Source: Bifiguratus adelaidae (lineage: Eukaryota; Mucoromycota; Endogonomycetes; Endogonales). From it: a stretch of 59,230 nt of DNA. The stretch covers positions 58,207 to 117,436 of the forward strand of contig MVBO01000037.1 of assembly GCA_002261195.1 (NCBI GenBank), given 5' to 3'. How positions within the stretch are numbered: the first letter of the stretch is position 1; every line of letters starts with the position of its first letter. A model generated the notes under the pieces. The model was not told the origin of the DNA. It made no database searches and saw only the letters and a list, made by a program, of their open reading frames with translations. Shown in pieces: positions 21,835 through 32,409 of the stretch. Both the position numbers and the translations under genes were made by a program.

Positions 21835-23232
21835 ATGGACAATCTATTGGCTGCACTTGCATGCGCCGTGTGTGGTCGATTATGTCCGAGTCCAGTGACG
21901 CTGTCCTGTGGCCAAACCGTTTGTCGAGAATGTTTGCCTCCACCAACCACGGAGAAGAGACAGGTCAGTGACAAGGTCGAGTCACCACTGCCGACAATCT
22001 TGTCGTCAACGTTCACATCATCGTCATCCTCTTCCGAGTCGTCGCTCACCTTGCCTACGTCTTGTCCTGACCGTGCTTTTCCGGCGGCAAGCCCGTCAAC
22101 CCATTTTACATGTCCAACAAAGCCGTGTACAAAGCCGCGACATGCTTACGCGGACTGCTGTGTGGACGTGACGGTCCAGAAGCTGACAGACGTTATGCGG
22201 ATATGTCTTCAGAACGATGTCGTCTCTGAACAAGACGACACCATCACCACGCAATCCTCGATAGATACAAATCTCTTTCTGGCCGATGTAGAATGTCAAG
22301 TCTGCTATCTTCTCTTTTATCAACCCATCACCACACCCTGTGGCCACACATTCTGCAAGAGTTGCTTATTACGCTCGATCGATCATAATTCGGCCTGTCC
22401 TCTTTGTCGACATGCCTTGCCTGGATATCCCTTCTTTCATAACCACGCGCTCAATCATGCCATCGATACCTTTATTCAACATGCCTTTCCCACCCTGGTG
22501 ACGGAACGAAGTAGGATCAATGAGCAAGAAAAGCTGGTCAATGTGGAACCCATCTTTGTCTGTTCGCTCGTCTTTCCCAAGATGCCTTGTTTCCTGCACG
22601 TGTTTGAACCAAGGTATCGATTGATGATGCGGCGGTGTACAGAATCGAAACGACGTCGGTTTGGCATGTGTCTACCCGCTTTGCCATCGGACGCACCTTT
22701 TCAAGATTACGGCACAATGGTGGAAATCTGTGGTGTGGAGATGTTGCCGGATGGCCGATCGTTGGTCGAAACGGTCGGTTCGCATCGTTTCAAAGTTCTC
22801 TCACGCGGTGTGGTGGACGGATACAATACGGCACAGATTGAGCGATGGGAAGATGTGGATCCGGATGAGGAGGAGCGATTGGAAGCTGAAGATTTACAAA
22901 AGGATGAGCATCTGGGCGTGGATGAGGAAGGACGGGTCCAGACGAACGCGGAAATGGTGGCCAAATGCGCCAGCTTCATTCATGAGCTATCGCATGCTTC
23001 TGCTCCTTGGTTGATGCGACGTCTATCGGCTACCTATGGGGCGATGCCGGATCCCGAACAGCACGTTGATTTCTCGTGGTGGGTCGCCTCAGTGATCCCT
23101 GTCGAGGATTATGAAAAGTATAGGCTACTCGAAACCAGGAGTGTGCGCGATCGTCTCAAGATGTTGTGCGCCTGGATCGATGCCTTGAACGATCAACGGT
23201 GGTTTGCACGGGGTGGATGCATGGTACAATAA
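21835..23232 (+). CDS. RING-finger E3 ligase with LON substrate-binding domain (LONRF-like)
   Basis: Probably a ubiquitin ligase. A single uninterrupted exon gives 465 residues, unusual in this intron-rich window. An N-terminal RING-like half-motif (CAVCGRLCPSPVTLSCGQTVCRECL) lacks a clear second half, although CPTKPC follows. A complete RING covers about residues 150-190: CQVCYLLFYQPITTPCGHTFCKSCL...CPLC (C3HC4). The LON N-terminal domain begins near 225 (VEPIFVCSLVFP, HVFEPRYRLMMRRC) and runs to about 450, with an acidic insert (DPDEEERLEAEDLQ) in the middle. There is no AAA or protease domain, so it is not Lon protease. Animal LONRF proteins carry TPR repeats between the RINGs; none are seen here. 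Substrates are unknown. Confidence 0.9.
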   Translation: MDNLLAALACAVCGRLCPSPVTLSCGQTVCRECLPPPTTEKRQVSDKVESPLPTILSSTFTSSSSSSESSLTLPTSCPDRAFPAASPSTHFTCPTKPCTKPRHAYADCCVDVTVQKLTDVMRICLQNDVVSEQDDTITTQSSIDTNLFLADVECQVCYLLFYQPITTPCGHTFCKSCLLRSIDHNSACPLCRHALPGYPFFHNHALNHAIDTFIQHAFPTLVTERSRINEQEKLVNVEPIFVCSLVFPKMPCFLHVFEPRYRLMMRRCTESKRRRFGMCLPALPSDAPFQDYGTMVEICGVEMLPDGRSLVETVGSHRFKVLSRGVVDGYNTAQIERWEDVDPDEEERLEAEDLQKDEHLGVDEEGRVQTNAEMVAKCASFIHELSHASAPWLMRRLSATYGAMPDPEQHVDFSWWVASVIPVEDYEKYRLLETRSVRDRLKMLCAWIDALNDQRWFARGGCMVQ

Positions 23233-23310
23233 TGTGCATACTGTATACTATAGGATATAGGAATCGAAAACCCTCTTCTTTAAACTCTTTTATTGTTACA
23301 AGTGCGATGA

Positions 23311-24432
23311 TTACACGCGGGCTCCCGAGGGTACCGTGGTGGGGTGTAATGGAACCGATTCCTGTCCATACAGGTTCCCCATCACCTCCATCAATTGCTT
23401 CACTCTACCCTTACCGCCCTTCTCCTTGCTCTTAGCTTCATGCTTTAAGAAGTGGTTAAAGGTCGCCAGATTGGGCTTCACGTCTCGGGCTTCCATGTCA
23501 AAGAAGAGGCGACGTGCCGTGCTCATGTCTTTGGCTTCAACGTGCCATCGAATAAGCGCATTGAAGACACTGACGGTGGGTTTCACATTGTAGAGAGGCA
23601 TGAGGCGGGTATAAATGTCGTCCAACATGGCCAAATCGCCAGTGGGACCTTGAGAGTTGATGAGGGCGGCAAAGCTGGCAGCGTCGGGTTTAGGAGTAAG
23701 TGCAGCAGAGTGAGGTGAGGGTGACAGTTGATTGATGGGTGAAAAGGTGCGTGAAAAGAGGGAAAAGGCAGATTTGGCTTGTTGCGATTGTCCGTGAGCG
23801 CTGATGAGGATGTTGTAGGTCAACGTGATGGGTCGCACCTGGGCAGCCTCCATTTCGCGGTAGATGTCAAACACTTGCTGCGGTCGGTTGGCTTGCAAAG
23901 CTGCCTGCATGTAAAATGTGTAGGTGTAGGCCGATGCTTGCAAGCCTCGATGTCGTAGATCGGCCAAAAGGGTATCGCAGGTATGAATATCGCCAATGCG
24001 ACTGAAGAAACTCAACAAATGATTGTAGTCTCGAATGTCTGGCGAGAGCTGTAAGGACTTAATGCGCTCCAAGACGTAAAAGAGCCGGTTCTTAACCGTC
24101 TCGATCTCGGCGTTGGTGGGTGTGTAATTGTGCTTGTTGAGTCGGAATGTTTGAAGTGCAAGGGAGTGATATTCGGTTGGAATGCAGGCAAGGTGACCAG
24201 AGTCATCCAGCGAGACATATGCATTCCAAGCAGCCTCTTGTTTTTGGGCTTGAACAGCCCCCAGCAGACGTCGAACCGTATTTACATTTGCCGTAGGCAG
24301 TTCTCCTCGCATTTCTGTGGGTTGAAACTGGTATTTGCTCTTTGAAGCATAACTCCGAGCCCGAGGCACTAAGGGCTTTACTGAGCTGCCCAACACTGGC
24401 CTGGCCTGCGACAATAACCGAATGGATCGCAT
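23311..24432 (-). CDS. Pentatricopeptide-repeat protein, probably mitochondrial
   Basis: PPR proteins bind organellar RNA; the target here is unknown. A single exon encodes 373 residues. The N-terminus is Arg/Ser-rich without acidic residues ([17 protein letters not shown]...[10 protein letters not shown]), a typical mitochondrial presequence with a likely cut near residue 28. Helical repeats of about 35 residues are visible: [104 protein letters not shown] and [14 protein letters not shown]. The start ATG is only 70 bp from that of the divergent ADE1 gene. It could be a mitoribosome-associated or mRNA-specific factor; I cannot say which. Confidence 0.88.
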   Translation of the reverse strand: MRSIRLLSQARPVLGSSVKPLVPRARSYASKSKYQFQPTEMRGELPTANVNTVRRLLGAVQAQKQEAAWNAYVSLDDSGHLACIPTEYHSLALQTFRLNKHNYTPTNAEIETVKNRLFYVLERIKSLQLSPDIRDYNHLLSFFSRIGDIHTCDTLLADLRHRGLQASAYTYTFYMQAALQANRPQQVFDIYREMEAAQVRPITLTYNILISAHGQSQQAKSAFSLFSRTFSPINQLSPSPHSAALTPKPDAASFAALINSQGPTGDLAMLDDIYTRLMPLYNVKPTVSVFNALIRWHVEAKDMSTARRLFFDMEARDVKPNLATFNHFLKHEAKSKEKGGKGRVKQLMEVMGNLYGQESVPLHPTTVPSGARV

Positions 24433-24502
24433 GGCAGTGCGGAAACACAGAGAGGGGGAGAAAAAAGCGGTTGTCTAAGCCACTCCATTCAGAGGGTTGA
24501 TT
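24433..24502. promoter_or_regulatory. 70-bp bidirectional promoter, PPR gene / ADE1
   Basis: This is the whole gap between the two divergent start codons. It is purine-rich on the plus strand (GAGAGGGGGAGAAAAAAG) and has no TATA box. Both core promoters and 5' leaders must lie here or reach into the coding sequence of the opposite gene. Confidence 0.6.
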
Positions 24503-25630
24503 ATGGCGCTCTTGTTCAGGTGAGTGTGAGCGCATGCTTTGCTTGGCTGACATGCTGTAGTGATTGCCCTGATTTGAAGCTTATCGCGAGGGGCAAGGTG
24601 AGGGATCTGTATGAGGTGGACGAGTCGTTGTTGCTCTTTGTAGCAACAGACCGTATTTCGGCGTTTGATGTGATTATGAAGAATGTAAGGGCTTGATATC
24701 GATGATTTAGGGCAGATAGATGACTGAAACGTCTTTTCCTCTTAGGCTATTGAGTCCAAGGGCAAGATTCTGACACAGATATCGGTCTTTTGGTTCAATT
24801 ATCTCTCTTCCATCCTACCAAATCACCTCATCACATCCAATATCGACGAGATGCCTGCAACCGTCAAAAAGTATCAATCTCAATTGGAGGGACGTTGCTT
24901 GCTCGTCAAGAAACTCAAGGTATTACCCGTTGAAGCCATTGTGCGAGGGTACATTACCGGATCTGGATGGAAAGAGTATCAAAAGAAAGGCACGATCTGT
25001 GACATACCGCTACCAGCTGGCTTGGTAGAGAGCCAAAGGCTCGAAAAGCCGCTCTTTACACCAAGTACCAAGGCGGAAATTGGTGCTCATGGTAGGTATA
25101 ATGGCTGCAAGGCTTCAAGGCTATAGCAGGCTTGGGCTTACCCAAGCTTCAGACGAGAACATCCATCCTTCCAAGGTTGCCGAGATCATTGGACAAGGTT
25201 TGGCGCAACAAATGGAACAAGCTGCCCTTTCACTGTATACGCAAGCTGCTGATTACGCAGCCAAGCACGGCATCATCATTGCTGACACTAAATTTGAGTT
25301 TGGCGTCGATGAACAAGGTCATCTTGTCCTAATTGATGAAGTTCTCACCCCAGGCAAGTCCATTAGGATTGCAGCTAAATGAAAATCATATGATTGCTCA
25401 TCCCCTTCCCCATCTACTCACCAGATTCCTCTCGATTCTGGCCTGCCTCCAGTTACCAAGCAGGAAGGCCTCAAGACTCCTTTGACAAGCAATATCTCCG
25501 AGACTATCTAGAGTCCATTCAATTCAACAAGAAGGATGGTATTGAATTACCTCAACAAGTGATCCAACAAACCATGGCCAAGTACGTGGAAGCGTTCAAG
25601 ATGCTCACCGGCCAAGAGCCAAGGCTATAG
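24503..25630 (+). CDS. ADE1: SAICAR synthetase (purine biosynthesis)
   Basis: Phosphoribosylaminoimidazole-succinocarboxamide synthase joins aspartate to CAIR using ATP in de novo purine synthesis. Five exons (24503-24519, 24561-24684, 24746-25091, 25153-25353, 25425-25630) sum to 894 nt, 297 residues, close to the yeast enzyme (306). Landmarks: [29 protein letters not shown] at the N-terminus, [42 protein letters not shown], and [18 protein letters not shown]. The first exon is only 17 nt (MALLF). The last intron, 25354-25424, has a GC donor (CAG|GCAAGT) instead of GT; removing it is the only way to rebuild the conserved TPDSSRFW. The gene is monofunctional, as in yeast. It is divergent to the PPR gene across 70 bp. 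Confidence 0.96.
25354..25424 (+). other. GC-AG intron in ADE1
   Basis: The exon ends CAG, the intron begins GCAAGT and ends ACCAG. Splicing here gives the SAICAR synthetase signature [10 protein letters not shown] exactly. Read-through would end at a stop near 25380. Confidence 0.85.
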
Positions 25631-25845
25631 ACCGCGCGCTGCATTCTTCGGATTGCCATTTTGGGAACGGTTCGACTGAAAGTTTAAGACGGGCTCCTGG
25701 TCGTTGCCATCCTCGAGCTTCCTTCTTCAGAGGTGCTGCAACGTCACCTCTTCTTTCCATAAACTTTGACTTTTCTTCGCCCTTGTTCTTTCCATCTTGT
25801 TCATCCTCCTTTGGTATACCTTCTTATTGCTGTGCAACCTTCATC

Positions 25846-28036
25846 ATGCTTGCTGTAACGAGTGCGCCAGCCCCTGAGGAGCAGGGCGCTATAGTCTTTG
25901 ACGGCGACAGCAAAGCACAACATGGCATGCGTATGGTGAATGGAAATGGTGCAGCCGAATCCATGGATTTGGTGGCCTACCTATGTGACCTTGATGTACG
26001 AGATGGTGTTGTGTTGAAGGCTTGATAAGGGTTAACTAACGGCGTTTTCATAGTGCGGAATGCAATGTCTGCTCGATAAAGTCAAGCAAGATATGCAAGC
26101 AGTCAAGGTAAGCTGTCTGATTCGATGATTGAACATCTACAGGCTTGTTGACCGATCCATCTGTCGCAGGATGCAACCATGTTCCTCAAAAAACGCGCGA
26201 CAATTGAGGAGGAATACGGCAAGGTGCTCATCAAGTCATCACAAACCATGAGCGAACAGTTTGATCGCACAAACCCAAAGTCTGGGTACGTTTACACGAC
26301 ATCGTAGACCAATGTTAAGTTTCACTCATGATCTGTGAACGGTTTTAGAACTTTTGGCGACGTGTACATGTCCATGCTCAAGATTCATGAACACATCGGC
26401 GAACAGCGCATTGATTTCTCAAAAGAACTACTAGAGATTGCAGATGACTTGAATCTGCTTTACAAAGATACTGAAAAATCCCGAAAGGCGGTCAAAGAGG
26501 CTGGAGTAAAGCAAGACAAGCATCTGTTAGAAGTTGAAGCACAATTGGAAAAGGTAATTCGCTGACCATAGCTTTGCTGATCATATCTTAACGACATGTT
26601 TAGGCCAAGCAACGTTATGAAGCAGCCAGTGAAGATTGGGAGCGCTCGATCCTACAAAAGACTGGCGATCCGTTACAAAATAGCAAAAAGGGCTTGTTTA
26701 AGCAGTCAAAGACGATGGCACAACTTGGCCGTGTGGAGAAAGAGGCTCGACTGAAGGCCTCTCAAAGCAATCAGTCATACAAAAATCAATTGGTGATTAC
26801 CAACGCAGCACGACGAGAATACTATCAATCGCATTTGCCCAAAATGCTTCAGGTATGGATGTTGTGCAACGGCCTAGCAGCAAGCCTAACGGCTGTGTCC
26901 TAGTCTCTCAAAGACATAGATGACGAATGTCAGGCAGCTCTTCGCTACCAACTGGCTCGCTATGCCTATGCCTTTGAGCAAGCCATGCTCAAGGATGGCA
27001 TGGTGCTGGATAATGACGACGGCACAGGCATTCGATCAATTCTCGAAAAAATTGATCGTGAAGTCGACATACAGGATTACGTCAAGAGCTATGGTGGTCG
27101 TTCGGGCAAACGCAACAAATCCGAGATTCCGTACAAGGAGTACAATATGGTAAGTGCAAATCCATCCTCCGCCTCAGCTTACTCACGACCTCTTTCACAG
27201 TCATCCACAGCGCGATCTGTGCTTGGACATGCCTCGAAGCCCATATTCGGTGTCGACTTGGCGACACAAATGGAGCGAGACGGGGAAGAGGTTCCCCTTA
27301 TCCTTGTTAAATGCGCACAAGCCGTCGAGACTCATGGCTTACAGACACAAGGCATTTACCGGTCATCCGGTACACACACAATCATTCAAAAGTTGCGTGC
27401 AGCTCTGGACCGCAATGTGGATGAGGTTGATCTAAACGCGGACGAGTACATTTCGGACATCAACAATATTGCGAGCGTGGTCAAGCTATGGTTTCGTGAA
27501 CTTCCTGATCCGCTTTTCCCTCGAGACGCGTATGCTGGTTTCATACAAGCTGCTCGTAAGTCTCTTGCTGCTCTACCCTTGCCAGCGATTTCTAACGGGC
27601 CTCATAGAAATCCGGGATGAAAAACGGCGCATCATTGAAATTCATAGTCGAGTAAATGACCTTCCTGACCCCAATTATGCTACACTCAAATACCTCATGT
27701 GCCATCTTGACAAGTAAGTCCACCCCTGCTGGCATAGACCGTTCACTCACACGGCATTGCAGAGTACAGGCTAACCAGATTTACAACAAGATGGGCGCCG
27801 CCAATCTCTCTATTCTGTTTGCCCCAACGTTGATGGGAGGTGATTATTCGACCGTTGGCAACGGATCGGCTCAGCCAGGCGGTATGTCTCCCAATGCTCT
27901 CTTGCCTCTCAGTCCTCTTGCCTCTCACGCCTTCTCCGAGGACGTGGCTAAAATGGCGGATATGGGTATACAAGCCAAGGTGATTGAGACCATATTAGAG
28001 AACTATAGGGTTATTTTTGAACCTGATGATGAATAG
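25846..28036 (+). CDS. F-BAR/RhoGAP protein (Rgd1-like)
   Basis: A membrane-curving GTPase-activating protein for Rho-family GTPases, expected at the cortex in polarity, cytokinesis or endocytosis. Nine exons (25846-25995, 26054-26107, 26170-26285, 26349-26553, 26604-26852, 26904-27149, 27201-27555, 27608-27713, 27763-28036) sum to 584 residues. The F-BAR domain is at about 40-300: FLKKRATIEEEYGKVL (FCH core), then long helices rich in Lys, Glu and Gln (SRKAVKEAGVKQDKHLLEVEAQLEKAKQRYEAA). The RhoGAP domain is at about 360-580: FGVDLATQMER, the arginine finger in GIYRSSGTHTIIQKL, VVKLWFRELPDPLFP, and NLSILFAPTLMGG. Domain order and length match yeast Rgd1. I start at 25846, the first ATG in this frame; the upstream open frame has none. 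Confidence 0.93.
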
Positions 28037-28517
28037 TTTGACTGTTTTATACCTTTGACTCATTGTACAGCAGCCAGATAGTCTAGTCCACAAGAGCAAT
28101 TAGAGTTTACTTCTCGCCTCAGGCTTAAGCTTGCAGTGACATCTACAGAACAATTGAATGCATCAGTACATAGAGCATAAGAGGACAGGTACACGATGAT
28201 CGAGTCATGCTGGCGATCAGACGCTGCCCATACCGGGAGTGGTGGGTCCAACATGCCAAGATTACCATAGAGGTGGGTTCACCCGCTTCCAAGGAAACGA
28301 GGGTCCTCTACTTTGCGGTACTCTTGTTTCGTGGACGCGTGAGAGTATCATCATCTCTTCAGCATGACTCCCCAGTGGTGTCAATCCTTACCTTTGCAAA
28401 AAGGCCACGCAGCAGAATCAAACACGCACGCCCTTCTTAAATTTTTTCGAGTGACGTCATCGTTCCTGATTCCGTTGTTAAGCGTTCTACGCTGAAGCAA
28501 ACTCTCCTCTCATCCGG
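28037..28517. other. Intergenic region with MTAP promoter
   Basis: About 480 bp without a supported gene; the short open frames show no family resemblance. A perfect TGACGTCA lies close to the MTAP start. A T-run precedes it at 28441. Confidence 0.4.
28452..28459. promoter_or_regulatory. Perfect ATF/CREB site TGACGTCA
   Basis: This 8-bp palindrome is the consensus of bZIP factors of the ATF/CREB group and lies 58 bp before the MTAP ATG. Function is inferred from motif and position. Confidence 0.5.
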
Positions 28518-29478
28518 ATGGCTACCGCTCATCATACCCACGACGTCAAGATTGGCGTTATTGGGGGATCAGGTCTTTACCACTTAGATCACCTCGAATT
28601 TATTGAGGAGGTTAATCCCATCACAGTAAGATTTATCCGCTTTGTCCGTTAATAAGGTACACTAACGATGGTTCTAGCCTTGGGGATATCCTTCCGACAA
28701 GATTATCATTTCCAAGACTGCTTCCGGCACGAAGATTGCTTTCCTCGCGCGACATGGCAAAGGACACTATCTAACGCCGTCTGAAGTCCCATCACGCGCG
28801 AATATGGCAGCATTGAAGCATTTGGGCTGTGAGGTGATTTTGGCGTTTTCTGCTGTCGGTTCTTTGAGAGAGGAAATTCCTCCTTGCGACTTTGTCTTGC
28901 CGGATCAAGTCATTGATCGCACCAAGGGAATTCGCCCGTCGACATTTTTCGAGAACGGTCTCGTCGCTCACGCCATGTTTGCCGATCCTTTTCATCGCGG
29001 CTTATCTGATCTTATTTACAAACACGCTTCGGTTCTCGAGGGTAACGCCAAACTACATCAAGGGAAGACCATGGTATGCATGGAAGGACCGCAGTTCTCG
29101 ACGCGTGCCGAATCTCACATGTACCGCTCTTGGGGAGCTGACGTGATCAACATGTCGGCGCTTCCGGAAGCCAAGTTGGCTCGTGAGGCGGAAGTCGCTT
29201 ATCAAATGATCTGCATGTCGACAGACTATGACTGCTGGAGGGAGGAGGATGAAGGTGTTACAGTTGAGGTGGTGATGCAAAACATGGTCAACAACTCGGG
29301 AAACGCCAAGCGTCTCTTGGAAGCCATCATTCCCGATGTCGAGAAGGCTGTAGTGGAGAACACCTTGAAACCCAACTACAAGGGTGCCATGAAGTTTGCT
29401 GGGATGACGACTATGGATAAGAGAAACAAGGAGACCGTTAAGAAATTGGAATACCTCCATCCCGGCTACTACAGCTGA
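28518..29478 (+). CDS. MEU1: S-methyl-5'-thioadenosine phosphorylase
   Basis: Cleaves methylthioadenosine, a by-product of polyamine synthesis, to adenine and methylthioribose-1-phosphate, feeding purine and methionine salvage. Two exons (28518-28625, 28678-29478) give 302 residues, close to the family's 280-340. Landmarks: KIGVIGGSGLYHLD (phosphate loop), FLARHGKGHYLTPSEVPSRANM, ILAFSAVGSLREEI, PDQVIDRTKGIRPSTFF, VCMEGPQFSTRAESHMYRSWGADVINMSALPEAKLAREAE (substrate-binding core) and MSTDYDCWREED (purine-binding Asp). The ARHG and TDYDCW features favour MTAP over purine nucleoside phosphorylase. The promoter carries a perfect TGACGTCA. Confidence 0.96.
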
Positions 29479-29581
29479 GCTGTATCCCCGACATTCGTTA
29501 CAAGTACATTCTAGTCACAATTCATAGATGCAAAATGGCCTATATTATACATGTATGCATGCCATTGAATAGAAATGATTT

Positions 29582-32245
29582 CTATGTTGATGTAATTTTG
29601 CTTTTGCCCGTTTTTGCACGGTTGGGTCGACCAGCTGGCTTGATTGGTTTCTTACCATTGGACTTACGCGAGCCTGAGCCTTTTGCATTTGGACGATCAA
29701 ATTGGCCAGGCTTTTTGGTATTTGGCTTGCCGTCTCGTTTAGCCTTCTTTCGTTTGCCTTCGTCCATATCGGAAGCCTAAATAGAGGTCAGCATCGCCAG
29801 CCTCCATGACAAATTTAATGCTTACCTTCCGCTTCTTGTTGATGGATATGGTATTTGGATCTTGTCGCTCACGCGCCCGCTTTTGTCGCTCCTCTCGCCG
29901 CACATTGACCTCGGTGTTCTCAATCGAAAATTCGACGATGAATCGCTTCTTGTCACCGAACACTTTGGGATTATTGTTGAGATATCGCAGGGCGGCCAAA
30001 GCATGGGCATGGGTAGAGTACTCGAGAAAGCCATATCCTTTGGATCGCATTTTTTGTGTGCTTGGATCGACACGGTCCTTGCTGCGAATGATCTTGGCTT
30101 GCGTAATCTTTGGTCTGTATTGCCATCCTTCCTCTTTCTCAAGCTTGGTAAGATCATCACGTTGACCGGACTTGACTTCATTCTTGAAGGAGTCGATTGC
30201 AGATTGTCCAAGTTTCTTGAGAGCGACCTCGTCAACCTTGACGGGTAGATTACGAATCGACAGGCGTACCTTGGAGATATAAAGTGACGGGTTGGAAGCG
30301 AGCAACTTCTTTCGCGCAGAGTATGACATTTGACGTTTTTGCAATTCTGAGGCGGCGATGGCGGATGCAGCGGGAGTATCCGGGAAGATCACACCCTCCT
30401 TCATCAGGTAAATATTTCGCTTGTCCTCGCGTTCACGCTTTCTTGTGTTGGCATCCGCCAGTTTGGAGGCTTCTCCACGATCGACTGCCCGCGTAACATC
30501 AAGCGTTCGACCAAGCAGTGCGAATTTGAGACCGATACCGCTTCCAGGATCAGGAGTAAGCACTGATTTGTGAGTGGGAAGAATACCTTGCTTCTTCTTT
30601 TCCTTGCCAGACAACATGTGTTGTGGAAGTGCAGATGGATCAAAATTGGCCGGATCAAGTTGAGACATTTCTTTGAGCTGCTCAGCTTCTTCCAAGCAAG
30701 CATCCGCAGATTCCTTCGATCGGAAGCAGACAAAAGCTGTTCCACGACTGCGGCCGGTTTCGTGATCCATGGTGATCTTAGCATATCGGACGGGGCCCCA
30801 CACGGAGAACAAGGATCGCAGATCAGGTTCTGTGGTGTCAAAGGGTATATTGCGAATGAAAAGTGTTGTGCCTTCGGATGGGGATGGGAGATCGGCACGC
30901 AGAGGCTTTTCTGTGGCGTCGGTGGTCTTGCTGCTCCCTGCGGCCTTGTCCTGTTCGACATCCGAGTTTTCGTCACTGCTCTCCCTTTCCTCTTCATCGT
31001 TCTCTTCATCCTCATCATCCTCATCACCCTCCTCTTCCTCCTCTTCCTCGCCCTCGTCAGACTCCTCTTGCTCACTGCCGCTCTCGGCATCGAGGTCGAC
31101 GTCGCCGTTTGCCGTCTGTGCTGTTTCGGTCGAAGGGGCCTCCGTATCCACGTCCATGGCATCAGCCGATGGCGTCTCGGCCTCTTCTTCCTCAGCTGCT
31201 TGGGCTTCACTTTGTTGGAATTTGGTCTTGTCAACAGCCCAATCCACTGCGACTGGTCTGCCATCGATCTGTGTCCCATTGATGCCCTCTAATGCGTTAG
31301 AGGCATCGCTTACATTTCGAAATTGAATGAAGGCAAAGCCTTTGAGTGGGCCTCCATTGTATTTTCGAGGCAAAACTACCTCGACGACCTCGCCATACGA
31401 TGAAAATATATTGTTGAGTTGCTGTTCGCGACACTACAAAGCGAATAAGTTGAGGCAACCACAACGAACATTGACTTACACTCCAGGGCAAATTTCGAAT
31501 AATCAGTCGGGCTTGCTTGCTCACATCTGGTTTTGCTGATTGGACCGCCTTGAGTTGAGCCTCTAAGGTGTGTCCCTTGAACAGATGCTTGTTCAGGCGA
31601 GATGTCGCATCGGCCGCTTGTTGAGGATTAGGATAGATGATGTAGGCTGAATATAGAATGAGCACACGTTGTAGGCAATCGTGGATAATGCTCACCGACG
31701 CCAGGTACTGGCTCATCTTCCGAATTGACGGGGTATACAACTTCTTTAACATCGCCCACCTTTCGCACCTTTTTGTAAATGTGCTTCTTGTTCACGTCCT
31801 CTCCAAATCCCTTGAGAACAACGGTACAATAGTCGATGAATGGAACCTTCTTCTTTTTCGGCTTGGGTACCTCTTGATCGTCCTTGACGATTTTCGGCGT
31901 TGTCGGCTTCTTTGTAGGCGCAACATGTGGGGTGCCTTTTCGTAACGCCAATTCAATCTTGAGTTTACGCTCTCCCCGAAACTTGACATTCGCTAACTCG
32001 GTGACCGCTCGTGAAGCATCTTCCGGAAGCGCATAATGAATGAATCCATAGCCCTTATTCCGTGCTTCTTGTGGTTTCTTGTCACCTTCACCTTCCACCG
32101 ATGTCGTTTCCGGAGCGCGATCTTGCACGACAAAGCACGACCTTACCGGACCGACTTCACTAAAGAAGGCTTCTAGCTCACTAGACAAAGCATCAAACGG
32201 GATATTGCGCACAAAGAGCGTAGACTTTGCCCGCTCTCCTTCCAT
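29582..32245 (-). CDS. NOP4: Multi-RRM nucleolar ribosome-assembly protein (Nop4/RBM28)
   Basis: An RNA-binding protein needed for 60S subunit assembly in the nucleolus. Four exons (32245-31696, 31646-31480, 31433-29826, 29776-29582) sum to 839 residues. Four RRMs are seen: RRM1 from STLFVRNIPFDAL with NKGYGFIHYALPEDA; RRM2 from ARLIIRNLPWSCRE with LKGFAFIQFRNVSDA; RRM3 from TTLFIRNIPFDTTEPDLRSLFSVWG with RGTAFVCFRSKESAD; RRM4 from KVRLSIRNLPVKVDEVAL with SKGYGFLEYSTHAHAL. A highly acidic tract of about 50 residues lies between RRM2 and RRM3. The C-terminus is a Lys/Arg-rich tail (KKRKASDMDEGKRKKAKRDG), suitable for nucleolar targeting. The WSCRE junction supports the second intron. The gene is divergent to the O-fucosyltransferase gene, 164 bp apart. 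Confidence 0.93.
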
Positions 32246-32409
32246 GCTTCAGAAGCAAGAGTCGACTTTTTGCTTCTTTTTGACCGGTGGCTTATGATAA
32301 TGGGTTAGGGTTAGAGATGCGTTTCAGCGAGGTCAGAGAACAGACGTTGGCGGTGCTCGACCATTGAGCGGCTATCATTGGCTTCAAGCCATGCCGTGAC
32401 ACAGCGACC

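Noticed and set aside
21835-23232. Lon protease
   Set aside because: The LON N-terminal domain is present but there is no AAA or protease domain, and RING fingers precede it.
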